A stretch of 64,000 nt of DNA from Balamuthia mandrillaris (GCA_031835245.1 JAVKOQ010000146.1:1-64000); one strand, 5' to 3'; numbered from the stretch's first letter, positions 31,759-43,664 are shown. Notes: generated by a model not told the origin, from the sequence alone. Translations and numbers: made by a program.

Positions 31759-34700
31759 TTAAGCGGAAGAAGAAGACGACGAGGAGGAAGAGGAAGCGGT
31801 GGCAAGACATAAAAGGCCGGTGGTAGTCGGGTAGTAGCAGAACACCTGCTGCGCATCGGAGGGAGGCGAGAAGAGGCTGGGCTTGACAAAGGTGGTGCAT
31901 CGCTTCTCCACGGCTCCATCCAGCAACAAGGTCTGCAGCACCTCCATAACAGCAGCCCTGCCAAGCCTTGGCAACATCTCCAGGAGGCTGCTCTCGTAGA
32001 TGCCTGGCTTGGCCATGATGATGCCGAAGAGCTTTCGCCGGAGGGATTGGATGAACTCGGTGCGTATGTTGCCGTCCAGTGTCTTCCACATCTTGACCAC
32101 TTCCTTCTCTCCTTCTGTGGCTGTTTGTTGTTCTTCTTGGGTTGAAGAATAAGAAGCTTGTTGTTGTTGTTGACGAGTGTAAAATAGGACATTAAGTGGA
32201 TCGGTCAGAGGTTTGAAGCACCATCGGTCCAAGAATTGGCGGCTCACGTAACGTTCCTGCTCGGTGGAGTTACCAACTCTGCACACGTCCTCAAAGTTGA
32301 GCAGCTGCTGTAGCGCCTCTTCGACTTGAGATTCTCGTTCTTGTTCCTCCTCTTCTCCTTGCTGAGTATCTTCCACCGCTATCGTTGCACTTCCCTTCTC
32401 TCCCTGTTCGTCTGCTTCTTTCTGCCATAGGAGGAGGTCAGCCATGGTCATACCGTTTTCACCAGCTGAGCTAATATGGCTGTAGAGAGCACAAAGAAAG
32501 GAGAGGTGCCCCTCTTCTTTAATGCTCCGAAGATAGAGGGCAGCTTGCGGCTGTAACGATGCTTCCTGCTCATCCTCAACAGTTTCCACATTGATTCGTT
32601 CCACCGACGGTGAGGGCTGAGCATAGGTAGGCTCTTTATCCTTTCCCTTCTCTTCTCTGCAAGCTTCTGCTGGTTGCGAAATTGCAGCACTCAGTGGAAT
32701 GTGGGTAGGTGTCACTCTGACATCTAACGTACAAAGAAAAAGGGTATGAGAGGAAAGAAACGAAATGATAAGAAAAGATAAAATGAAAGGAGCGCATACT
32801 GCATGGAGGCAAGATAACACGTTCTGAGCTAAGATTGGTGATATTAGGATTGCCGGCATCCACTTGAATGGCTCCAATACGCAGTAGATGCTTAAGGACT
32901 CCTCCGTGAATTCTGCGTTTGCCTTTCACGGATCGTTGTTGCTCCTCCTCAAAGTCTTCTTCCTCTTCTTCCTCCTCCTCCTCCTCATCTTCCTCCTGTT
33001 CTTTTGAGAATTCGTGCGGAGTTTTCTGTTGAGGCAAAATGGGGGCTACAGTGATTTGTTCATCGGCCATTAGGCTGAGAACACATGCCATGTCTCCACC
33101 TTCAGAAGCGGTGGATAGGGACACCGATGGTAGGTCGCCCCGCAACAAAGAACTCAGTTTTTCTTGTTCTTGGGAGGAGCGAGCGCTTACGCAAAGCTGG
33201 TCCATGAACGAGCTCTTCCATTCATCGTTGAACTTGGAGGAAAGGCGGAAGCGCAGGCCCTCGCCCTTGTTTCTGACCACGCAGCCCGTCATTCGCAAGT
33301 GGAAAAGAGCAGACTCCAGCTCTCTCTCCGAAAAGTCGGCAAAGAGTTGGTACGTCGTGTGTGGAATTCCTCTTTCGCAATTCAGCAATATCATCTGCAA
33401 AATGGCAGGCAATTGTGAGTAGGGAAGGGCAAGGAAATTGTTTTTAGAGGACAAACTAACCTTGTATAGATCAAGCACAGCATGCGTTATGGGAGGCTGT
33501 GTCGATTGGTGGAGAACAGACGAAGATCTTTTAAGCTCGTTATCTCTGCCCAGGATTGTATACTTAGCATGGAACTCAGCCATGCTGTCAGGCAACTCTA
33601 TGGGGCTAAACGAGGGTCAGGAATTAGAGAGAAACTTTTGATGGTTGTTTTTTTTTAAAAAAAATTCCGTAACGTACGTTATAGCGGGAGGTATCTTGTC
33701 CTCACTGCTAAGAGGGATGGCAGCAGCTACTGTGGTTGCAGAGGAAGGAACGAGTTCCATGGAATCATCTGTGTGTTGCGTAGAAGCAGATAGAGCCGGC
33801 TTCATGCCTTCCTGTCGAAGCACTAGCTCCACGATGGGACCCCATCTTTTGCTGCGAGACATGCTAAAGATCCGGTGTTTACACAGAGTAGGTGAACGAC
33901 CGACTTGCTTGGCAATGGCGTCCCACGGTATCGATGGAGAACGGGCTAAGGTGGCAGCCTCCAGAGGACCAATAGCTTTTGAGAACTGCAAATAACTACG
34001 AATTAAATCCAGGTGATGTTGCATGTTCCAAGTTACGCGCTGTGGTTGAAGCGAAAAGGCTTTCCGTTGGGATTCTGTGGGAACAAAGTTACTCAGGGGA
34101 ACAAATACAGAAAGGGCGAGTTCAAAAGCATTACCCTCTTCCTCGGGAGGCATCTCTTCTTCGGAATCTATATCAAGAGTGGCTTCCTCTTCTGGCAGTG
34201 GCTCCTCTTCGGTGCTGCGCTGAGCTTTAAACGCTCTAACATGAGAAGGATCCTGAGAAGACAAGAGATATCAATTTATTAGCCAAGGTTAAAAGAGAGT
34301 TGATCAAAGGAAACAAAGCACCTTCATTTGCAAACGACGTCGTGTGAGAGCAGTGTCGGCGCTTTGTTCTGTGTGTTCATCAGTACCAACTTCGTTGCCT
34401 TCAACGTTGTGCCTCGGCTCACTCGAGAGCCAATGACCTTTCCTTCTCTGGAGTGGCGTGAGCGCTTGGTTCACTTCTGGCAAGGGTCTAGGTTTTCGTC
34501 TTCTTGTCCGTTGTGGAACCTTGCTGCGCTTTCTCCTAGCGCCCGGTCCTCCTAACAATTCTAGTTTTTTCTTGCGCTTGACCTCGTTGTAAAAGGACAG
34601 AGCGCCTTGCATCGGTACACCAGTCTCTAAAGAAAGCTGTTTCACTTGATCCTTGGTAGGGACTTCGCCAAGCTGCTCCATGTATTGTTGCAAAGTGTCG

Positions 34701-37383
34701 CGCTCCTGCTTGGACAACACAACAACATTGGTCCAGTTTTGCTTGTAACCCAGTGAAGGCACCGAGCTAGGATCCAAAACAACTGGCGGTGGTTCCCCTT
34801 CGTCGTTTATCTCCCCTCCGCTCGTTCCTCCCATCTCTGCCTGCCTGTCATCTCCAGTTCTGGTGGTGTGGAGCAGTTCATCCGTCGGAGCAGTTGCGGC
34901 CTCTTTGAGATCGTCTTCGTTGCGAGCCCAATCCTCCGCGTCCTGCTCCTCTTCAGTGCGATTGATATCCTCGGTTGTAGTGTATTGAGAAAGGTATTCC
35001 AGGTCAGTCCAATACCTCATCACCTCTGCCAGAGAATCGAATCGATAATGGCGGACCAGCCCTGGTGTCTCTGTGGTCTTTTGAGTGGTGTCCAAGATAC
35101 AAGCTTCTCTACTCAACCACAGCCTTTCCAGAGAAACCTACCATCCAAATAGAAAGCGCATTCACTTCATTTTTTTGTTTCTGGGAAAGAAGCAGAAACA
35201 GGAGGGATTCACTTACCGTATCACCAATAGTTCTAACCAAGTGCATATCTTGCAACACGTTAAGAACGGTATAGACATGGCGCATGTACAAGCGACGATA
35301 GAACAGGGCATCCTTGATGGGTGCAGGCAATTCTTCTATTAGAAGGTTTTGTTCTCGAGCCTCGTCCAACCCATCAATCAGCGACGTCTGAGCAAACACT
35401 TGCAAATACAGACGAATAGGCATTCTAATGTTTCAAAAGTTTAAATTGTGTACAGCAGAACACAAAATGCAAACTTACTTCAACAAAGCCTCAGATAACT
35501 TGAATTTTCCAGAGAGCAGAGTCTGTGACAACTGTGCATGCGCAACAGGTTCCTGTTGAATCAATTGAGCACCGTAGACATGATTCCATAAGAATTGGTG
35601 CAGCCACTTGACACGAATCATCTTCGATCGAATGTAGCCATAATGTGCTGCTATTTGTACGAAATTCATTCCCTTTTGGGGAGCAAAATAAGGGCTTGGA
35701 CGCGACAGCTATGATGCAAATGTGTGAAGAGATATAGGAGGTAAACAAAAAACAAACCGGTCTGGCAGGAGTGCGGTTAGGAAAGATGCGGTGAATATCA
35801 ACATCCACTTCTTTGAGCTCCAACTCTTTCTTGGGAGTAGCCTGAGGCCGGATGTTGAGCTCATTCTCTCTAAGTTGTTGCGTCAAAGAGATAACAGCCG
35901 AATCCGAGGCATCAAGCGACGCTTCCACCAATATGTCGTATCGTTTTTCGGCGCCGCTCATGGTCGGAATGCTGACATGGATAGTTTTGACCACTCCTTC
36001 AGCTTCCAATGTAGAGATGATGCGGTTGAGGCTCTTTTTGTCCATTTTCCAGTCTCGGTCTGTTTCCGTCTCACGAATCATGCGTATAAGAGAGTAGATG
36101 GGAATGGCCTTATCCCGATGGATGAAGTTCGAGAGTGTCTGCTTACGTCGGGTAAACTCCAATGTTACAGGAATTTTCTTCTTTCGAGGAGAAGTAAGCC
36201 CGCTGGTAGGCGATTCTTGAGCAGATGGCTGGCTTTCTTTTTGAGCTCCTTTCTTTGGGGTCGCTGCTTTTGTGCGCTTCGCAGGCTTCGCAGGAGAGCT
36301 AGCGGGCTGTCCTCTTTTTCTCTTTCTCGAAGCACTATCAGATTCTTCAAGCTCTTTTTCCTTTTCCTTTTCTTTTTCGCCTTCATTCCCCTCCGCTATG
36401 GTGGCTTGTTCATCTCCATTAGCGACAGAAAAATAGTTTGGATGGAAGAGACGATAGGTCATCTGTCTTCCTCTGTTTTCAAATCGCGATAAGATGCCCT
36501 TCTCTTTTACCAATGTGGAGCATATCCTCGTCATAGTCTTGTTCCCGGTATCTAATTGCTTAAACAATTCCTGTAATAAACAGAAATAGTTCAGTATTTT
36601 CCTTCTAGCTACCTCTTTCTCTTTAACTGCAACCCACCATTTGTGTGATACCCTTTGAACCAGAGGCTTCAATAAGCTTGTAAACTTGGTAGAGCGGCGG
36701 CAAATCCAATCTCACGGGCTTCTTCTTTACTTGCTTGTCTTTCACAGTCTTTTTCAGAGCTTGAATGTTGTTTCCTGTAATATACGTTAATGCTGAGTCT
36801 TCAACGGACGTGCAGTTTTGATGAACTAAAATACCTGGCAAACGTAAAAGCTTGAGACAAGGAGTAGGATGTTGATCTACCAAAGTGGTGAAGTGCTCAA
36901 CGATACCAAGCTTAATCATTTTGTTGACCAAGGGCCTCCATCGTATGCCACCGGACTTGCTAGCTCTCTATTGAAATAAATTTTTTTAAAAATGGCACAT
37001 GAGTTCAAAGTCAATGGAAGAGATTCCAGAAAAACCGGACCAGCATGTGTTTGAGGTCGCTTTCGACCATTATGTGGTCTTTTGCTTGTTGGAGATAGCT
37101 ACACGCCAGCTGTATAATCTGGTTAAGGTATATAACTGGGTACTCGTTCCCTATAAACAGGAGTACAAACGTTTTAGTGGCGCCTGGGTTAAAAAAGATG
37201 TGGCACTGAATAGAGAAAGGTCGTACAAGGTTTGTTTTCATCGAGTGGTGGAGTATGACAAAACTTCCATAAATGACACACGTTGGTCTTCTTAGGCACA
37301 CCTCTTGGCCCGCCGGCTCGAAGCAATACTGGCTGCGCAGTACTGTTATGTAAACAAGTGGTGCAATAAGTGACATATGCTCT

Positions 37384-37415
<32 letters not shown>

Positions 37416-38339
37416 AAGCCAACGAGACAGGAGAAGAGTATGAGAGAGAGAGAGAGATTACAGTAGGTTGCATAGCTTCAGCTTCTTAATGTGATGAAAT
37501 AAGCTGCGTTGATCCACATTAAGCAGCTACAAGGGCATGATTAATAAAACTGCGAGCAAGGGCAGATAAGAGCAGGGTAGGTACCGTAGCTAGCTCCGAT
37601 TGGAGTAATCCTTGGGAACCTGACTTACCCAAAGCTTCCAAAATGCTATGAAAGACGAAAAGTGAGGCAGTGAAGACTTACCAAAGCTATAGGCGAACAA
37701 ACCAGTATTGCAAGGGAATGAGAGCGATGTCTGGCTGCAGGAGACAAAAAGAGTAAATCTAAAACGAGCAAAGACAAAAAAAAAAATACAAAGAAGACAT
37801 ACGTCGTTGAGACCCAAAATGGATAGCCTGACACCAAATGCAGCGACCACACGACAGTCCAATTGATAGGCTCTCTCCAAACTCAGTGTCTCTGGGTTGT
37901 CTATTGGCTCACGATCGTATTCCAGAATACCGCGGTCCGTCCTGTAGCATGAGAGCGGCGGCGTTTAGAATATGGAGGAAACTTGGGAGTACGAGAGAGA
38001 GAAAACGAGCACATTTCTAGTTTGTGCAGTGGACTCTTCGGCGTGAAATATTCAAATACATCAGTGCGATAGCGCATGTGGACCCACAACGCGGCGATGA
38101 GTTCCGTATCGTGCTGAATATGCAAGCTTTGCCAGAGCACCGACAAGGAGCACCCTGCACCACAAGAATATGAGCGTAAGTTTTCTTTCCATCTTAAAAA
38201 ATCTGTCTTCTTAACAATAGTTGGATGGGATAAAGAAAGGCATCCCTATCCATCCGTAATATTTTTAAAGTAAAAAACGTTTACCACTCAAGCCTTGATA
38301 GGCAACGCATTCCAGGCTACGAAGCACCAGCTCATCCAT
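31759..38339 (-). CDS. GTF3C1: RNA polymerase III transcription factor TFIIIC largest subunit (B-block binding)
   Basis: 1775 residues, 18 exons: 38339-38285, 38154-38013, 37941-37803, 37730-37682, 37619-37585, 37526-37462, 37342-37227, 37150-37041, 36967-36835, 36774-36638, 36570-35758, 35708-35479, 35424-35217, 35137-34322, 34252-33678, 33605-33461, 33394-32800, 32723-31759. Phase is kept throughout. The N-terminus MDELVLRSLECVAYQGLSG and LLNVDQRSLFHHIKKLKL match the B-block winged-helix region. KDHIMVESDLKH, IPIYSLIRMIRETETDRDW and YGYIRSKMIRVKWLHQFLW are also GTF3C1/TFC3 blocks. The C-terminus has winged-helix repeats and VFCYYPTTTGLL. It should recognise the B box of tRNA genes and recruit TFIIIB. 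The very small exons 4-6 are the least certain part. Confidence 0.9.
37387..37413. repeat. (GA)n microsatellite in TFIIIC-subunit intron 6
   Basis: GA run on plus, (CT)n in the sense of the gene; a second, shorter run lies near 37444-37458. Confidence 0.9.
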
Positions 38340-38412
38340 CCTCAGCCTTTGCTGCTACCACTTCACCCCAAATACAACAGGCCCCAAATCTTCTTGTTCC
38401 TCTTTTTTGCTT

Positions 38413-38488
38413 GAGGGTTAGGGCCGTTTACAAATAGCCGTTAGGAGACCTAACCCTAATCGAAACCCTAACCCTAACCTAAGGGTTT
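38413..38488. promoter_or_regulatory. Telomere-like/telobox cluster upstream of the TFIIIC-subunit gene
   Basis: Within the 191-bp gap between TMEM43 and GTF3C1: GAGGGTTAGGG (38413), CTAACCCTAAT (about 38450) and AAACCCTAACCCTAACC followed by TAAGGGTTT (38463-38488). The units are AACCCTA repeats in both orientations, like plant teloboxes. Confidence 0.65.
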
Positions 38489-38530
38489 GAATTATTTATT
38501 ATTCGTTGAGAAACAAGAGGTTGAGCTTAT

Positions 38531-39737
38531 TTACAGGGAGGAGAAAGAGGAAGCGGTGGCGCTGCCCACTGGGCTGGCGTTGAAGAAGAGGACAGCAGAG
38601 AGGACGAAAGAGATCAGAAGCAAGCCAGCGGCGAACAGAGGTCGGTACCACAGCCACGCTAGGGCGATGACGGACAGAGAAACCACCAGAGAGCCAAAGA
38701 AGGCAACAAAGAAGGTTCCCAACCTCACCAAAGAGCCAAAGAGCGGGATGACGTCGGCCAACACGCCAGTTGGACCCAATAGCAATGAAAAGCCAAAGAA
38801 CATGATCAATGCTCCCACGAATCGAAGTATCCACGTCAGGGTAGCTGCAGCATGGTGTTTGAATGAGAGAGAGAGAGAGAGAGAAACAGAGAGAGCTGTA
38901 CCATTGGACGAGATAGCCTTCTCAAACATTCGGTCGGCGCTAAGATGACCATTTTCCAAAAGTTCGATGTTGCCACCAGCCTTGGTGTGGAAGGGGGCCA
39001 ACCTTTTCCCACACTGCTGGGCCACTATGCTCACTGGACATTTTTTACAAACCTTCAATGCGCAGAACGACAGCTCTGGTTAGTATTTGGTGTAAAGCTT
39101 AAACTGAAGAAGAAGCACAGCATACCTCAAAGGTGATTCTGTGGTCACCTATTTGAGGGTAGTTCGGGTTATAGCCGATGTACATTTGGTCACTGAGAAT
39201 GTGAGGGGTGATGCCTTTGCTAGCGAAGAGGCCCTGCATGGCATATTTAAAGTGGTCACCCTGGGCAGCGCCTTCGCCGCCAAGCAGCTCCACTTTCTCC
39301 CAGTTGGAAAGCGAGGACAACAGCGATGGGGAAACTTTGAAAGCTCCAACGGCTGCTTCACCACAAGTAATGGTGGCGTCTTCAAATCGTTTAGGCGGGT
39401 TTGCATGTTCTCCTCCTGTTGCAGAAAGTCAGCACACTGAAAACATCCATGTGAAGACGATAAAAGAACAACAAATGAAGAAGAAGAGAGGAAAGAGAAG
39501 AAGCAAGGAAACTAACGATCGTGAAAAGCGTGGCTATCAGGTACAGATGAAGACCATTCGGCGTGGTAAGAGTATTTGGTGGTAGTAGACTGGGAGCCAC
39601 CAACGTGTGTCGAGGATTGAACCTTCTCGGAACGTTCAGTCCAATGATAGACCTCAACTTTGCGTCTCAGCTTCAGGGCACCTTCAAGCGCGATACCAAA
39701 CTCCTTGTCTGTGGTCAAGCGTGTGTTTATTAGTAAG

Positions 39738-39776
<39 letters not shown>

Positions 39777-40283
39777 AAAGAATCAGATAAAGAGAGAGCG
39801 AGCGAAAGATCTTAGGTGAGGTTACTTCATACCTTTCAAAACACGATCGCCATCTTTGTTTTTGATGGTGCCTTGCAGGTGAATCAGCTTGCCTTCATTT
39901 TTGGGATCAACTTCCTTCCTATCCACACAGCGCACTTGGCCTTTGCCCTCCTGTGAATAAGAAGTTAATCAACAAAAAAACAAAAAAGCAACGACAACAC
40001 GCACCACAAGGCTCTGATGAGTACGAACGGCACGCCCTTCCGACCAAACCAACAAGACGGAGGCAACGATCAAGAAAAGAAAGCCGATGGCAACGCCGGT
40101 AAAGGAGTCGCCCAGCCGCTCAAACCAGGAGGCGTGCTGCGTTTCAAAGTATTCATGGCGTATGTCCCCCGCGGCCTCCACGCCGGTCCTCACCATGCAC
40201 GCCAGCAGCAAACACAGCGCTGCCGCTGCTGAGGATAGCTCCAACCTCAATCGTTTTGGTGGTTGTTGTTTGGATGCCGTCAT
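38531..40283 (-). CDS. TMEM43: TMEM43/LUMA-family nuclear-envelope and ER membrane protein
   Basis: 454 residues. Exons: 40283-40005, 39950-39833, 39708-39517, 39415-39126, 39073-38902, 38844-38531 (phases 0,1,1,0,1). An N-terminal hydrophobic segment and a membrane segment FTGVAIGFLFLIVASVLLVWSEGRAV are followed by a luminal domain with LIHLQGTIKN, KLRRKVEVYHWTE and EHANPPKRF, then YNPNYPQIGDHRITFE. Three or four C-terminal membrane helices follow (ILRFVGALIMFFGFSLLL to LLISFVLSAVLFF). The block order WSEGRAV, VYHWTE, HANPP and GDHR is typical of TMEM43. It acts as a membrane-organising protein at the ER and inner nuclear membrane. Introns 2 and 5 carry (CT)n in sense. Start could be the upstream in-frame Met, but MTASKQQPPK fits better. 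Confidence 0.9.
39746..39772. repeat. (AG)n microsatellite in TMEM43 intron 2
   Basis: AG run on plus, (CT)n in the sense of the gene. Confidence 0.9.
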
Positions 40284-40609
40284 GCTCAAGGGGTATGCTT
40301 TGTTTTTAAGTTCGCTGCTGGTGGAGTCGAAACGGAAGGAAGAAGAAGAAGAAGACAAGGCCAAACGAAAGAAGAATGAATAAACAAAGAAGAGAGAGAA
40401 AGAGCGAGAACCGAAGAAACGTAAAGGCAACGAAGAACACTTTTTCTGTTTCTCCTTTCTTCCGCGAACCGTTGTTATCTCAGAGCACTCACCCGATCCA
40501 CAGGTACCGTGCTAATTAGTGGAAATCATTTCAAACGGGTACCCTGTGGCTGTGTGCCGGTGTGTTGGGTTGAACCTCCAACCAAACTACCCTAGCAACC
40601 TTCATTCCG

Positions 40610-40655
<46 letters not shown>

Positions 40656-40771
40656 GGTTGTGAATGAGTGGAAAAAGCGTATATTCTATTGACATATGCT
40701 GGGACTGCCTGCTCTCAATGTCCTGCAAAGCTCTGCCCCCTCTATGCTATCATAGGAGTGAGCAGCCTTCT
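40284..40771. other. Intergenic region between TMEM43 and the FYSH-domain gene
   Basis: Both neighbours are on the minus strand. It contains a hairpin with arms CCACAGGTACC (40498-40508) and GGTACCCTGTGG (40538-40549) and a (GA)n tract at 40613-40652. No coding or RNA gene seen. Confidence 0.5.
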
Positions 40772-41251
40772 CTATTTGAACAGTATATCACCCTCCTCCA
40801 GGATCTTCATGATGACATCTTCCTGCTTATCTGTTCCGAATTCCTCCCTACGTGGTGAGACACCAAAAAGTTTAGCTCTCTTTAGCTTCAGCTCGTATGA
40901 AGAGTGATGGTGAGAGTCAGGGAAAAAAAAAAATACGAACTTGAGCTCCTCCTTGGTGGGCTGGTCGGCGTCATCCTGGGGTGTCTGTCCTCTGTAGATC
41001 TTGAAGCGCTGGACAACGTCCACGAGAGGGATGGTCCTGTCCCTCCTCCACTTCTCCGGCATGCCGTGCTCGCAGATGATGAACATGGGGGTGGGGCGGT
41101 CCTTGGCCGACTCTGCCTTGGGCTGCCACCGAACTATCTGCGGCTTCTCCGCGTTGACGAAGATGCCCTCCTTGTTCCGGCTGTAAAAGTTGCCATGGGT
41201 TTGGTGGGTGCCAAAGTCAGTGCCTGGGGATTGCTTCTTGAAGTCCGACAT
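40772..41251 (-). CDS. SBDS N-terminal (FYSH) domain-only protein, RTC3-like
   Basis: 128 residues. Exons 41251-40937 and 40843-40772, phase 0. The fold signature of the SBDS/FYSH superfamily is clear: EKWRRDRTIPLVDVVQRFKIY in two pieces (residues about 64-84) and EFGTDKQEDVIMKILEEGDI at the end. The protein stops after this domain, so it lacks the C-terminal domains of ribosome-maturation factor SBDS/Sdo1. It resembles yeast Rtc3-type single-domain proteins, linked to RNA metabolism and telomere-capping phenotypes; the exact function is unknown. The start MSDFKKQSPGTDFGTH sits in an A/T-poor leader. A longer in-frame start upstream (to 41392) looks unconserved. Confidence 0.82.
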   Translation of the reverse strand: MSDFKKQSPGTDFGTHQTHGNFYSRNKEGIFVNAEKPQIVRWQPKAESAKDRPTPMFIICEHGMPEKWRRDRTIPLVDVVQRFKIYRGQTPQDDADQPTKEELKFVFFFFPDSHHHSSYELKLKRAKLFGVSPRREEFGTDKQEDVIMKILEEGDILFK

Positions 41252-41750
41252 TCTCTCTCTCGTTGCTCCTTCAGTCAATGCTTTGTTGCCTTTGGTGAGT
41301 TCTTGTTCTGTTTTCGCGGGATGAAATAACAAACAACAAAAAGGCGTGAGAACACCACCCACTCTCTTTAAAAATGACAGAACCCCCCCCACCCTGGAGC
41401 GCCTGGTGGAAAAACGGACTCAAGACCACCGCACTTCGACGTAGAGTACGAAGAAAAAAGGCGTGCAGCGCCATCCACCACCATGAAATCCGGCTGAAAT
41501 CTTGGTCTCGTGTCGACACATACTTTTTTTTTTTGTGTTGTTTCCCCCCCTTTTGTCCACCCTGTTGTGTAGTGCCAAGGAGGAGGAAAAGCACTCCCGA
41601 AAAAAGTAGCGGAGGAGGTAAGAATGGGGGAAGGGGAGGGGGTGGGGGGAGGGGAGTTGATTTTGGCGTTTTTGTTTTTTCGGCTTTGTCGCTCTTTCGG
41701 CGTAGCAAGGCAGCCAAGGTAGTGCGTTGGCGAGGAAGAAGTAGAGAGAC
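41252..41750. promoter_or_regulatory. Divergent promoter of the FYSH gene (-) and the 41751 gene (+), with a G-quadruplex motif
   Basis: The 499-bp gap holds five consecutive G runs of 4-6 bases with 1-2-base loops at about 41626-41655, and a C-run near 41386. No gene seen. Confidence 0.55.
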
Positions 41751-42655
41751 ATGGAGCTGCAAGCTGTGGTAGAACTCATCAAACAAGCAAGGTTCGTTTC
41801 ACCCGCCGCGCTGCTTCACGGGTGGAGTGCATTGTAGCTGAGGGGAAGAAAAAACGCAAATACTTGCAGGTTTGAAGAAGCTTCGAAGCAATTGTACGTG
41901 GAGTATTCCCACAGTTTTGTTTTTGAGGAAGCAGAACAGCACGGTAGGTGGCGGGAACAGTGTTTTGCTACACTCAAATCTCTAAAAGTGCTGCCGCAAT
42001 GGGACTCGCGCAAGCGCACTCTTTTCTGGAATTGTTTGAGGCAATGTTTCGAGATCTTAGATCAAGAGGAGGACGCGGTACGTAAACTTACCTAACCTGC
42101 TGTGAACGAGTGCTCACCTATTGTAGCTTGCTTGTCACTATGAGATGTTGCGCTGCCAGGAGCATTCGCTTTCGTGGGAAGACTGGACCGCCTATGGACA
42201 TCTTTGCTATGATAGAGTAGGTTTTTCTCCTCTTCCCTGTGGTTCTGTTTCTTTCGCTTACGATTCATTTGCTCTCTCTCTCTCTCTCTCTCTCTCTCGT
42301 TTTGGTATTGAAAACAGGGGCTCTACTCTCCAGCACTGGAAGGCTATGCCGAAGCCATCAATTGCTTGTGCGGCAGTAGGAGCAGCGGTATTGGTTCGTT
42401 GGATGAGAGGGCGAAGGAAGCTTTGGCAAAGTGCTACGAGAACAGGTCACAATGTCTTCGGCTGTTGGGCCGGGAAGGTGAGACTGAGGTCAAAACAATT
42501 GATGCGGTACTTGCTAATAAACTTTATTGTTTGGTTTAGTGGAAGCTAAAGCAGCTGGTCAGGTTGCCCAACAACTTCTGTTGGACCTCACGGGCACCTC
42601 AACTTCGAGCGACCATGCCGGGTCGTCTACTTCCTGGCTTCATGAGCTCTGGTAA
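41751..42655 (+). CDS. Unknown protein, helical/TPR-like, 204 residues
   Basis: Exons: 41751-41791, 41870-42077, 42127-42216, 42318-42477, 42540-42655; phases 2,0,0,1. Starts MELQAVVELIKQARFEEASK. Residues about 85-160 (LACHYEMLRCQEHSLSWEDW, YDRGLYSPALEGYAEAINCL, AKEALAKCYENRSQCLRLLG) look like pairs of antiparallel helices as in TPR or other solenoid repeats. No family recognised. The last exon ends LHELW then stop at 42653-42655, and its final 29 bases overlap the antisense last exon of the DUF1264 gene. A GGTAAGG sequence at the stop codon resembles a donor site, but splicing there to the next AG would create a stop at once. Intron 3 has (CT)n in sense. Confidence 0.7.
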
Positions 42656-43664
42656 GGCCAGATTGCTTCTCTAACTTGCAGATGTAGAAGTCGCCCTTCT
42701 CCCAAGCATCAGCGTGGGGATGGACCGGCGAGGTTTCAATTTCTTTCCTTCTCTCTCGAAGCTCATGCGAATTCATTCCTAAGCGTTGGTCTGTTCAAGA
42801 AGAAGGAGCCATTAGCCTTTCACTATCGCTATAGTGGCAAAGACCCCTCTTGATTTTTAACTTTACTTACCTCTGTGGGCGAAAAGCTGAGGATTCCAGT
42901 CCTCAGTCTTGGTCTTCACCATCATCAGTTGAGGTCCTCCAAGCGGCAGCGGATCTCCTTTGTCGGTTTGCCATAAGACCCACGTTTTACCGTAGGTATT
43001 TGCCAATTTGCTCATCAGTGCTCTGTCGATTCTTTCCGGCAATTCTGGCGCGATGAAGCTTGCTAGATGGAAACGTTAGTACTCTCTCATCACTCGTCCT
43101 TCGTCTCTCCTCTCTCGTCTCCTCTCAGTGCGGTGTACGGACCTGTCTTGACGTCAGTCTGGTGGCTGTGCCACAGCTTTTGTTCTTCAGGGTCCAAGTT
43201 GTTGAAGAGCCTATGTGAGATCACGTACTCCACTCCAACGAGACGGGCGTCTGGCTTATCACTACGACATTCGTTTTTCTCAGTTAGCATCAGACTTTCA
43301 AACAACTGGCAACACAGAGAAGGGGACCCTACCTGTCATAGACGACGCATTGAGTAACCTCGTCGTTCAAGTTGGTGCAATAGTGATGCAACTCGACCTA
43401 TATCACCACCAAAACCCAGCGTCAGAGGAAAGAAATGCCAACGGATTGCTTTTGTCAACCCTAGAGCTTAACTACCTGTCTCTCAGGATTGTCGACGTAG
43501 AAAGCAAGGCCGCAGAGGTGCATGTTGATGGAGTTAACCGGACCGAGGCTCTGCATGGCCTTTGAGCCCAGCTCAAAGAGCTTGGTCTTCATGGCCTTGT
43601 CTTCGCCTGGCACGACCTCTGAGGTAGGTGTCCTTGTGACTTCTTGTGGTGCTCCTGCTTGCAT
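42627..43664 (-). CDS. DUF1264 / oil body-associated protein (OBAP) family
   Basis: 242 residues, the usual family length. Exons: 43664-43476, 43397-43333, 43261-43143, 43062-42871, 42790-42627; phases 0,2,1,1. Family blocks in order: PVNSINMHLCGLAFY, VELHHYCTNLNDEVTQC, DARLVGVEYVISHRLF, LPPEE-like DPEEQKLWHSH, LANTYGKTWVLWQTDKGD, PLPLGGPQLM, and VHPHADAWEKGD near the end. In plants these proteins associate with lipid droplets and affect seed oil; bacterial and protist homologues are largely uncharacterised. A lipid-droplet link here is inference. The 3' end overlaps the antisense neighbour's coding exon by 29 bp. Confidence 0.9.

Noticed and set aside
38413-38488. Chromosome end or assembly joint
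   Set aside because: The telomere-like units are few and in mixed orientation, and intact genes continue on both sides. A promoter telobox or short interstitial repeat fits better.
42656-42848. Extension of the 41751 gene by splicing at GGTAAGG near 42650
   Set aside because: Joining to the next acceptor (42682) creates an immediate stop, and the sequence there is the antisense DUF1264 last exon.
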